A DNA stretch of 36,003 nt, taken from assembly GCA_020054495.1 (NCBI GenBank), contig JAHWGK010000030.1, positions 1 to 36,003 of the forward strand, given 5' to 3'. Both the position numbers and the translations under genes were made by a program. The notes under the pieces were generated by a model. That model was not told the origin of the DNA. It did not search any database and saw only the letters and a list, made by a program, of their open reading frames with translations. Source of the DNA: Thermoplasmata archaeon. GTDB taxonomy: Archaea > Thermoplasmatota > E2 > DHVEG-1. Positions 6,892 through 14,249 of this stretch are shown piece by piece (positions within the stretch are counted from its first letter, which is position 1; each line of letters begins with the position of its first letter).

Positions 6892-7944
6892 TTAATCCCA
6901 TTTTTGAGAACAAATCTCATAGATTGCAGCTTCTGAGATATTAAATCTTTCAGGCTCAGTAAAGCCAGGAAATGCATTGAGTTCTAAGATATAAGGTTTT
7001 TTCGTCCCTTTTTCTATTAATATATCTACCCCCGCAAAATTTAATTTTAAAGCTTCTACAGAGGCTATTGCCATTTTGGAAATTTCACTTATCTGGTCAT
7101 CAAGATCACCTAATATAAACTCCATATTGTGTCCTATGGCACCCTGAGTGATATTCATTATCACCGCGTCAGGGTCATTACTTCTCGGGAAGATATAATG
7201 TACCTTTCCAAAACATACATAGACCCGCAGGTCAAACTTTCTATCATCGATCAAGAACGAATCTATCTCCTTCTCGATTGTTATATTCTCACCAAGTGCC
7301 ATTAATTGTTTCAGAAAACTAAAATCGTTGGTTACATCTATAAAATCCCAGCCATAGTCTTTTGGATGGTTTAATAACTGACAATTCTCAAACCTAAAAT
7401 TGGTCCTCCAGTTACCCTTCTTCAAATATGTAATACCTTTGCCCATTGAGCCATATCGGACCTTCACATAAAACGGCCCTTCAGACGCAATTAACTCTCT
7501 CATTTCCTCGAGATCTCTAGTATCAATTGTAGTTGGAATACGAATACCTTGACGGGAAAGTATACGCTTTGTCAATTCCTTGTCCCTGTCGGCTGCTATG
7601 TGCTTTGGGTCGTTCATGAAGTATATTTTTTTATCTGAATAGAATGAGCTCAGTCTGTTATCCACAAGCTCCCAAAAGTGATTGAACTTGTGTAAAAACT
7701 CTACAGTTCCATAGATACCTTTCATGTCAGGTGGCTCAATGTTCTCGTTCCAGTATTCAAATGGGAAAAAAAACAAAACAATTACTTTTTCCTCCGCTAT
7801 GTCCAGTAATTTCCCGTCAAGGATTTGTTGATAGTTCGTTGTATAATATCTAAATCCTTCTGGCACCACCCGCTCGAGTTGTGCTTTGAATCGGGCGTAT
7901 GCTTCCCAGTCTTCCTCATCACCGATTACGAGTAGTGCCTTCAT
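6892..7944 (-). CDS. RimK-like ATP-grasp amide ligase
   Basis: A 350-residue ATP-grasp protein that would join a carboxylate to an amine via an acylphosphate. The first 110 residues are a non-standard N-terminal domain. The ATP-grasp core follows: YVKVRYGSMGKGI (159-171) with the ATP lysine and glycine loop, IEKEID (223-228), FDLRVYV (237-243), and the Mg-binding GVDILIE...YILELNAFPGF (305-328, with Asp307, Glu321 and Asn323). RimK, LysX and CofF are relatives, but none matches clearly, and no LysW-type carrier is nearby. A TATA-like tttaaaaaag lies about 23 bases before the ATG, so the transcript seems leaderless. It is the first gene of a two-gene unit with the deacylase, inside the tRNA-Asn-bounded segment. 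Confidence 0.85.
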   Translation of the reverse strand: MKALLVIGDEEDWEAYARFKAQLERVVPEGFRYYTTNYQQILDGKLLDIAEEKVIVLFFFPFEYWNENIEPPDMKGIYGTVEFLHKFNHFWELVDNRLSSFYSDKKIYFMNDPKHIAADRDKELTKRILSRQGIRIPTTIDTRDLEEMRELIASEGPFYVKVRYGSMGKGITYLKKGNWRTNFRFENCQLLNHPKDYGWDFIDVTNDFSFLKQLMALGENITIEKEIDSFLIDDRKFDLRVYVCFGKVHYIFPRSNDPDAVIMNITQGAIGHNMEFILGDLDDQISEISKMAIASVEALKLNFAGVDILIEKGTKKPYILELNAFPGFTEPERFNISEAAIYEICSQKWD

Positions 7945-8139
7945 ACGGGAGGGTATAGGATTCTTTTTTAAATTTTATTGCTTTTTATCGTGCCTCAGGC
8001 CTATTTAATCATAAGTGGTCCCAAATGGCGACAAAACTTTACCCGCGATTTCGCACAACACGTTATATCCGAACTTAGTTCGTATATCATTCGATTTCCT
8101 AACATCATTGTGGAATCCATAGTGTCGGGTTTTTAACTT

Positions 8140-8170
8140 TTTTAAAAATAATTAGGGCGTTTAGCCCTAA
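8140..8170 (-). terminator. Terminator after tRNA-Asn
   Basis: On the minus strand, just after the tRNA, ttagggc (8170-8164) pairs with gccctaa (8158-8152) around a 5-base loop. A T-rich run (aattattttta) follows, an intrinsic-terminator-like arrangement. Confidence 0.6.
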
Positions 8171-8175
8171 CCCCT

Positions 8176-8190
8176 TACGCCGCCTACCGG
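8176..8190 (-). repeat. Second copy of the tRNA-Asn 3'-end repeat
   Basis: The 15-bp tacgccgcctaccgg lies within and just past the 3' end of the intact tRNA-Asn gene and matches 5814-5828 in direct orientation. It would be the att copy that keeps the tRNA functional. Confidence 0.55.
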
Positions 8191-8250
8191 ACTCGAACCG
8201 GTGACCGCTCGGTTAACAGCCGAGTGCTCCACCAACTGAGCTAAGGCGGC
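8178..8250 (-). tRNA. tRNA-Asn (anticodon GTT)
   Basis: A complete 73-base cloverleaf. The acceptor GCCGCCT (8250-8244) pairs with AGGCGGC (8185-8179), discriminator G at 8178. The D-stem is GCTC/GAGC. The anticodon arm is CTCGG-CTGTTAA-CCGAG with GTT in the loop, and the T-arm is ACCGG-TTCGAGT-CCGGT. CCA is not encoded. A hairpin terminator follows. The 3' end is duplicated 2.36 kb downstream. Confidence 0.97.
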
Positions 8251-8300
8251 AAATAATTAATTAGCACCAGAATAGAAATCTTGTATTAAAAAATTACCCT

Positions 8301-8852
8301 TTAGAGACCGTAACGCTCCGCACGTCGGAATTCCCTCATTTGAGTTTCAACAAATCTATATATAGTAGCATGTCTACTGCCAGTTAGAAGCATATCTATT
8401 GATTTTTTTAGTATGTTCATCCTAACAATATCAGATATAACCGATACTGTATGACCATAAACCGACACTTTTGAATCTGTAAGCTCCTCTAAAACACGTT
8501 TGGTTCTACCCTCACGTCCGATAACTCTGCTCTTTAATCTTTTTACCTGAGCCTCTTTTTTTCCAACATAATCATAAAGATTAAAAACAAAAAAATCTGC
8601 ATCATCATTCATTAATTGTATAGCATTCTGAGGGGAAAAACCCCTACTAATTGCTTTTATAATGTTTTCAATTTTTATTACCATCAATGGATCTTCAACT
8701 TCGTGGTCATCAATAACTATTTCACCTAATTTTGAATCAATGTTAATCTTCATTCCAGATCTTTCTTCTAAATCTTTTTTAGTTTCACCATTATGCCCAA
8801 TTAAAACTCCAATTCGTTCCATTGGGATCTTTAGGTATTTCATATTTATCAC
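8301..8852 (-). CDS. KH-domain ribosome biogenesis protein (Dim2/Pno1/Krr1 type)
   Basis: A 183-residue protein with two KH domains. The first has the GxxG loop GHNG (19-22), the second GREG (112-115), and the protein ends in a basic helix. Archaeal relatives of Dim2/Pno1 bind the 3' end of 16S rRNA during small-subunit maturation and work with the RIO kinase. It is the third gene of the aIF1A-RIO1-KH operon. The first codon is GTG (8852), whose GTGA overlaps the RIO1 stop; an in-frame ATG nine bases further (8843) is an alternative. The length and gene order match other Euryarchaeota. Confidence 0.92.
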   Translation of the reverse strand: MINMKYLKIPMERIGVLIGHNGETKKDLEERSGMKINIDSKLGEIVIDDHEVEDPLMVIKIENIIKAISRGFSPQNAIQLMNDDADFFVFNLYDYVGKKEAQVKRLKSRVIGREGRTKRVLEELTDSKVSVYGHTVSVISDIVRMNILKKSIDMLLTGSRHATIYRFVETQMREFRRAERYGL

Positions 8853-9634
8853 GATTTTTTCTTTATTATATTTCTAAAAATCTCATTTTCATCTGCTGTT
8901 ATGTTAAATTTTTTAAAATAACTTACTAAGTTATTAATATCTCTTTTTAAGAATTCGAGTGCATTTGGGTGCTCAACAAGTACACCCTGCCCAAGATCAA
9001 TTAAATAAGGTTGATTTTCATACATGAGCACATTATACGCGCTAATATCTCCATGAACTAATTCTGCTTTCTTGTACATTTTAGACATAAAATCAATAAG
9101 TGTATCAAATATCTCTTTTGGATTTTTCATGGTTACATCTTTTAAAAGAGGTGCTGCACGCTCAGCGTCTCCAATATATTCCATAACTAATACATTATCA
9201 ATACTGATAATCGGCTTTGGTGCCCTAACGCCAGCTTTATTCAATCGCTCCAAGTTTTTAAATTCCTTTTTTGTCCATGCATGTACAATAGCTCTTCTAG
9301 TCCGTTTTATAGATTTAAAACGTGGATCTCCCAGTATATAATCTGAAATATGTTTAAATGTTGATGTTGAGGTGCGGTAAATTTTTACTGCAACAAATTT
9401 TTTTTTAGGTGTTACGCCTCTAAAAACATTGCCTTCTTTCCCAGTTGAAATAGGGAAATCAAGAATTCCAATTACACCATCTGAGATTAATTTTTCCAGA
9501 GTGTGAAGTGTAGATTTATCAAAAACTTCATCCTCTGTTTTTCTATCAAAGCCATCCCTACTAATTAAAGATTGAAGTTCTCTATCTAATCTTTTAAGAC
9601 TTTTTTTATCTAAAAATTTTTCAGAAGACATCAA
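8849..9634 (-). CDS. rio1: RIO1-type serine protein kinase
   Basis: An atypical protein kinase/ATPase of 261 residues acting in late small ribosomal subunit maturation. The nucleotide loop is STGKEGNVF (63-71), the ATP lysine is Lys84 (VAVKIY), and the flexible loop follows (SIKRTRRAIVHAWTKKEF). The catalytic loop VHGDISAYN contains Asp196 and Asn201. The metal-binding Asp213 is in LIDLGQG. All active-site residues are present. It overlaps the end of the aIF1A gene by 14 bases and the KH gene by 4, so translation is probably coupled. Met1 and Met2 are both possible starts. Confidence 0.96.
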   Translation of the reverse strand: MMSSEKFLDKKSLKRLDRELQSLISRDGFDRKTEDEVFDKSTLHTLEKLISDGVIGILDFPISTGKEGNVFRGVTPKKKFVAVKIYRTSTSTFKHISDYILGDPRFKSIKRTRRAIVHAWTKKEFKNLERLNKAGVRAPKPIISIDNVLVMEYIGDAERAAPLLKDVTMKNPKEIFDTLIDFMSKMYKKAELVHGDISAYNVLMYENQPYLIDLGQGVLVEHPNALEFLKRDINNLVSYFKKFNITADENEIFRNIIKKKS

Positions 9635-9950
9635 TTTCCTCTGGAAGTAAATTTCTTCTACTTAGCACTATAGATTGAGTCCGTCTATACCTAAAGATAA
9701 TATCTGCTTTACTATCCTGTATTTCCCATGGTTTTATAATTATTAGATCTCCGGCTCTAACTCGTTGTCTCCTTTTCATTCTACCAGGTATACGAGCCAT
9801 CCTTGATTTTCCATCTGCGCAAACAACATTCATTCTTGAACCACCCAGTAGTCTATCAGCTATAGCAAACATTTCATTGTTATTTTTATTTGGTAACTTT
9901 AATCGTATATATTCTTCTCCGGATTCTTTATTAGGTTTTTTGTTGTTCAC
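9621..9950 (-). CDS. eif1A: Translation initiation factor 1A (aIF1A)
   Basis: A 109-residue OB-fold factor that binds the ribosomal A site during initiation and helps start-codon selection. The OB core runs from about 25 to 95 (MFAIADRLLGGSRMNVVCADG, RMARIPGRMKRRQRVRAGD, LIIIKPWEI), with a basic N-terminal tail (NKKPNKES). The start is a GTG at 9950. It is the first gene of the operon with RIO1 and the KH protein, a set conserved in Euryarchaeota. Confidence 0.95.
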   Translation of the reverse strand: MNNKKPNKESGEEYIRLKLPNKNNNEMFAIADRLLGGSRMNVVCADGKSRMARIPGRMKRRQRVRAGDLIIIKPWEIQDSKADIIFRYRRTQSIVLSRRNLLPEEIDVF

Positions 9951-10090
9951 AAAATCACAAATGTTTATCCCATACAGTAAAAAGCGTTATTAAACTTTTA
10001 CTAAAAATAAAACTAAGACTATCAAAGACCTTTTAGAAATAATTAATATCTAAATTAGCCAAACTTTTAGAAAAAAGAAAAGAAATATTA

Positions 10091-10891
10091 CTATCTCACC
10101 TTTTTACCTACGTACAATCCATAGCCATAGTATTCATGGATTTCCTCAGGTATATTAGTTGCAGTCATTCTGCGAAATGTTGGACTGATAATAAAAAGAA
10201 TCCACATCCGAATTGTATGTCTAATCCCAATGGTTTTCATTCCATCTAGCTTTGTTTGAGGAGTGGCTTTATAGGATTGTGCAGTTATTTCTTTTAATCC
10301 AGCATTTTTCAATAAAGTTACCCATCCATCAGTGGTAAATTCATTTATCCAGCTATCATATCCTTGCAGCCCAGCGTTATATACTCCTTGATAACTCTGA
10401 ACAAATAAATCAATTATTTCTTTAGTAGGTGTTTTTAGCCAGGTTCCTTCATGTAGTCCAACGTATCCTCCTTGTTTTGTCACTCGTCTATATTCATTTA
10501 CTGACTTTTGTTTATCATCAACAAGAACATCTACTGCTTGAGAAATGGTTACATCAAAAGTTTCATCTTCAAATGGAAGATTTTGAGCATCTGCCACTCT
10601 AAATTCAACTTTATCCTCGACGTGTTCCTTTTTTGCTCTTTGCTTTGACCATTCAACCATTTTTTCATTGAGATCTACACCGACTACTCTACAACCAAAT
10701 TTTTTTGCAAGGAAACATGGGGTTGTGCCAATCCCACATCCAACATCAAGGACATATCCACCATTTTTTAGGTTACATAATTCAACGAGTTTTTCTGTGG
10801 ATTTCAGACCACCTTTATGTTTCCCAGTATGATATAGTAGCTCTTCTTTCAAAGTATTTTCCTGCAATAATTTCAACCCTATTTTATTCAT
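10091..10891 (-). CDS. Class I SAM-dependent methyltransferase
   Basis: A 266-residue protein with the Rossmann methyltransferase core: motif I VLDVGCGIG (47-55), the acidic end of strand 2 in VDLNEKM (Asp73), VADAQNLPF (99-107) and TFDVTISQAVDVL (111-123). A hydrophobic stretch (RMWILFIISPTFRRM) near the end resembles the membrane-touching tail of some lipid or quinone methyltransferases. The substrate cannot be told from sequence. The gene stands alone, facing the same way as its neighbours, with about 140-200 bases of gene-free DNA on either side. Confidence 0.85.
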   Translation of the reverse strand: MNKIGLKLLQENTLKEELLYHTGKHKGGLKSTEKLVELCNLKNGGYVLDVGCGIGTTPCFLAKKFGCRVVGVDLNEKMVEWSKQRAKKEHVEDKVEFRVADAQNLPFEDETFDVTISQAVDVLVDDKQKSVNEYRRVTKQGGYVGLHEGTWLKTPTKEIIDLFVQSYQGVYNAGLQGYDSWINEFTTDGWVTLLKNAGLKEITAQSYKATPQTKLDGMKTIGIRHTIRMWILFIISPTFRRMTATNIPEEIHEYYGYGLYVGKKVR

Positions 10892-11089
10892 ATCTATATC
10901 AATCCTGCAAACATGAAAATTTTTATCCAGTTATTCTTTAACTTATGTAATATTTATGTATAATTGACCTACTAATTGCTTATAAAGATTACGAAAAAAG
11001 ATACTTCGGTTAATGGTTTTCACTTCGATTAAATCAATACATTCCACAAAAAAATCCTCAACCTCATTTTCAAATCTAACACTTTCAAG

Positions 11090-11644
11090 CTAGAGGTTTA
11101 ATTTATCTGATATCTGTTTTAGTATGTTTAGGGTTAACTCCAGAAAAGCTTCTAGTTCTATTCCAATATCATTACAAAGTTGTATTCTATTTCTGTTATA
11201 TCGATTAGCAAAAGAGGGGTCATCAAATTTATTCATAAGTTTCAGCAAATCAACTTCAGCTAGTTTTTTTGAAGGCATCGACTGTGCAACAACCATAACT
11301 AGTCCAGTGGCTGCATCTGCGGCTATTAAGGACTTATCAAGAGATGTCGTTGGAATGTAATCAGTATGCATATAGTTATTAGCCTTTATTGCGTTAACAC
11401 CACGCTCTGGTAGTAAATCTTCTAAAAGTTGAGCAGAAAGACTTCCACGCTTTTCTGGTTCATTACTGGTAAATTCATAATCAAGATTAAAAAGTAGGCC
11501 CGTCAAGCCCCAAAGTTCTTCATCTCTATCAAGTCTTTTAGCCATTTCTCTTAGTACTGCTTCTACGGCTAGGGAGTATTTTATATTATCTTCATGCCTG
11601 AGATATTTTTTAATAATTACACAAGCTTCTTCACGGTTTATCAT
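11090..11644 (-). CDS. HD-fold protein lacking its metal ligands
   Basis: A 184-residue member of the predicted HD-superfamily hydrolases of the COG2316 type, recognised from EELWGLTGLL..LDYE (42-57), GVNAIKANN (82-90), SLIAADAATGL (105-115) and the C-terminal NRYNRNRIQLCNDIGIELEAFLEL layout. Relatives normally have His at the position of Tyr23 (HSLAVEA), His-Asp at Phe52-Asn53, His near Arg66 and His at Asn89. Here these are replaced, and only the late Asp (Asp110) remains. The fold looks intact, and there is no stop or frameshift, so this is probably an expressed non-catalytic protein, perhaps a binding or regulatory one. It appears monocistronic. Confidence 0.8.
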   Translation of the reverse strand: MINREEACVIIKKYLRHEDNIKYSLAVEAVLREMAKRLDRDEELWGLTGLLFNLDYEFTSNEPEKRGSLSAQLLEDLLPERGVNAIKANNYMHTDYIPTTSLDKSLIAADAATGLVMVVAQSMPSKKLAEVDLLKLMNKFDDPSFANRYNRNRIQLCNDIGIELEAFLELTLNILKQISDKLNL

Positions 11645-11733
11645 ACTGAGCTGATGTAAGTAATAAAAATGTTTTAAAACTTTTGGAATTAATTTTTGCT
11701 TTACCTATTATACGGTGTTCATCCTTTTGATTT

Positions 11734-13389
11734 TTATTCTATTATTAACATCGTATTTTCAAATCTTGCTAAATCAATTCTTGCCCAATCGTCAAAATCG
11801 TTCCTACCTCGAGAGCCATCTGAATAGTCAATAATTTGATAAACATAATTATAGTTCATACAGCTTCTATAAGCTCTATATTTCAACCATTTTCCACCAA
11901 ATATTAAGGTATTTTTATTATCGCATCCTGGAGTGTTACCCCTACTTATCCCTAGTGTATGACCCAGTTCATGCATTATTACACCAGCATGAAAAATTTT
12001 TCGTTGTTGATCATAATTAAATGATCCATGTTTATAGGCCCAATATAGATATGGTTTATGAGGGACTCTATGGCAATATTGGGAAAAATAAAAACTATCA
12101 GTTTGTTCAATTCCATTAACCTTTGATGAAAATGCAAAAGCACCTACTGTCCAGCCACTAGTACTACGAAAAAAATATGTTGATACAGCCCAGTGAAATG
12201 CTCCTCTTCGCCAATTATTAACATCACCATGTAGGAAATAATCCATATAATACTGCTGCAGCTCAATCTCATCTGTCTCATGATCATCATCATATGGTAT
12301 TATTTCACCACCACCCATACAGCCATCATCAACTTGAAATACAATGTTATGCTTTGCAAAAGAATCTCTTACAACCTCCTTTGATAAAGGATGAACAAGC
12401 TCACATTGGCCATCAGGAGTTATTTCCATTTGATCCAATTCTAGAAATATATCTTGGCGAAATGGATCAGATCCCCACTGAGAGGTTAGATATTCCTCGA
12501 TATTCTGTAAACCATCTTTATCTGGATCTAGATTAGCATGATCCTCATATTCAAATGGATCATAAATCCAATAACTTGTGTATATATCATTATACGAATC
12601 CCATTCGAAATAATGTCCCCATTTATATTCCCATTCTATAGGAACTCCATCACCATCTTCATCCATTCCAGTATCATTTACTTCTGGATCAGTCCCAAAT
12701 TCCTTAACCTCTGTCCAATATGGAATTCCATCTCCATCCGGATCTGTTTGAGTTATGTCAAATAATAGTTCACAGTCCCTTTCTTTTTCATAAATACTAT
12801 TATCATCACAACCATTTAAACGGCCATATCCACTGACGTCTCCTAATGTATCAAGAGAATTATAATCATCCCCTCTCCAATGTCCTGCTTTCAAGCTATA
12901 AACAAGATTTACTTCTCTAATATTAATAGAATTCTGATTATTATTGGAACTAATATCACACAGCCGGTCTATCTCAAGTGTAGAATCCCAATCCCATAAC
13001 TGAATTTTTATTGATACATTTTCTTCATCATCAGGAACATCTACAGTTACTGACCATGGATCAAATACATATTGTTGGTTTTTCCAAACTGGACTTTCAT
13101 ATTCTACATCATTAATGAAAACTTTTACATAAAAATCTGGTTCACTAAAAAGATCAATTTTATCAAGTGCTCTGATTTGTTTTACTGTAAAAGTCAATTC
13201 TATATCAACAAGTGGATCAAGATCATCAGGAGCCGAACTAATTTGTTTATTGTTTTCTTCTAAATTATTTATAACTTCATCGTTGCCTAGAGTAGAATTT
13301 TTTATAATTGTTACTGCTGAAGTATTTGTAGCAATCAAAAAAAAACTTACCAGGATTAAACATATTATTTGTTTTATATTTACTTTCAT
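11734..13389 (-). CDS. Secreted zinc metalloprotease with C2-like domain and Ca-binding repeats
   Basis: A 551-residue exported protein with a signal peptide at 1-25. Residues about 60-170 look like a C2-type beta sandwich (FTVKQIRALDKIDLFSEPDFYVKVFIND). Thrombospondin-3-like calcium loops follow: DPDGDG (216-221), DEDGDG (243-248) and DPDKDG (288-293). The protease domain (about 310-551) has HELGH (473-477) and, later, a CMNY Met-turn (510-513), the metzincin layout. The usual third ligand at the eleventh position of HExxHxxGxxH is Arg483 here, so the third ligand must lie elsewhere (Asp490 is a candidate) or is missing. The protein would digest extracellular protein. The start ATG follows a ggggg-type ribosome binding site. 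Confidence 0.82.
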   Translation of the reverse strand: MKVNIKQIICLILVSFFLIATNTSAVTIIKNSTLGNDEVINNLEENNKQISSAPDDLDPLVDIELTFTVKQIRALDKIDLFSEPDFYVKVFINDVEYESPVWKNQQYVFDPWSVTVDVPDDEENVSIKIQLWDWDSTLEIDRLCDISSNNNQNSINIREVNLVYSLKAGHWRGDDYNSLDTLGDVSGYGRLNGCDDNSIYEKERDCELLFDITQTDPDGDGIPYWTEVKEFGTDPEVNDTGMDEDGDGVPIEWEYKWGHYFEWDSYNDIYTSYWIYDPFEYEDHANLDPDKDGLQNIEEYLTSQWGSDPFRQDIFLELDQMEITPDGQCELVHPLSKEVVRDSFAKHNIVFQVDDGCMGGGEIIPYDDDHETDEIELQQYYMDYFLHGDVNNWRRGAFHWAVSTYFFRSTSGWTVGAFAFSSKVNGIEQTDSFYFSQYCHRVPHKPYLYWAYKHGSFNYDQQRKIFHAGVIMHELGHTLGISRGNTPGCDNKNTLIFGGKWLKYRAYRSCMNYNYVYQIIDYSDGSRGRNDFDDWARIDLARFENTMLIIE

Positions 13390-13493
13390 TATTTTTTACC
13401 CCCTAAGATATACTGTTTAGGATAAGTAACCAAATATAACATATAATATTTTAAATTTTGTATTATTATGTTTTATGTTTATCTATCCTTATT

Positions 13494-13509
13494 ATTAACG
13501 GCCGTTAAT
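13494..13509. promoter_or_regulatory. Perfect 16-bp palindrome between divergent genes
   Basis: ATTAACGGCCGTTAAT reads the same on both strands. It stands out as a GC island in very AT-rich DNA, about 105 bases upstream of the metalloprotease and 157 upstream of the CBS gene. The form suits a dimeric repressor operator. A second small palindrome (tggcgcca) lies about 25 bases to the right. Confidence 0.4.
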
Positions 13510-13665
13510 TGTTTTGTTACATAAATAATTTTTGGCGCCATATCTAATTATATTTATATAATATTTTAATATAAAAATCTTTCGAATATTACTTACTTAA
13601 AAAGACTTATTAATAAAAGGTATTATTAGGCTATAATTGATTAACCTTTTATGAGGATGAGATAA

Positions 13666-14193
13666 ATGCTTGTTGAAGAAGTTATGACAAGAGATGTTGT
13701 TAAAATCGATTGCAATAGCACAGTGATTGATGCATGCAAAGTATATTGTGAGCATAAAGTTGGCTGTCTTGTCGTTATGGATAAAAATATCACAGTTGGA
13801 ATTGTTACAGAGAGAGACACTATTGAACGGGTCATACTGCAAAATAAAGATCCTAATAAAACGATGGTAAGAGAGATAATGTCTCCAAATATAATAACAG
13901 TGCATGCTTTGGCGCCTTTAGAAAAAGCAGCTCAAACTATGAAGGAGAGCAATATAAAAAAATTACCAGTTATTCTAAACAACGAAATAGTTGGAATTAT
14001 TACAGAAACAGATTTGTCACGTACAATAAATGCTTTTTCTGAATCAATCGACGAGCTAATAGAGTTTTACTCAGATACCAAAGATAGTATTGATAAAATT
14101 ATGGACGACTGGGGAGATCTTCTCATTAATTTAAAAAGCTATAAAAAATTAACACAAAATAGAGAACAAGATGTTATAAAAGAAGAAGTATAA
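13666..14193 (+). CDS. Tandem CBS-domain protein
   Basis: A 175-residue soluble protein with two CBS motifs: about 1-58 (VEEVMTRDVVKID...VGIVTERDTIERV) and about 66-122 (VREIMSPNIITVH...VGIITETDLSRTI). Together they form one Bateman module that binds an adenine nucleotide or similar ligand. A helical tail of about 50 residues follows with no recognised domain. A purine-rich gaggatgag lies just upstream of the ATG. Target and ligand are unknown. It is followed 56 bases later by the SRP54 gene and may share its transcript. Confidence 0.9.
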   Translation: MLVEEVMTRDVVKIDCNSTVIDACKVYCEHKVGCLVVMDKNITVGIVTERDTIERVILQNKDPNKTMVREIMSPNIITVHALAPLEKAAQTMKESNIKKLPVILNNEIVGIITETDLSRTINAFSESIDELIEFYSDTKDSIDKIMDDWGDLLINLKSYKKLTQNREQDVIKEEV

Positions 14194-14249
14194 AAACAAA
14201 AGGCGATACTTTTTAATGCTTGTTTTTACATTTCCTGATTTAAGTTAAA

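Noticed and set aside
8045-8082. Two short palindromes (gcgatttcgc at 8045 and cgaacttagttcg at 8070)
   Set aside because: Each is only 4-6 bp per arm, they are unrelated to each other, and there is no gene start nearby; chance is likely.
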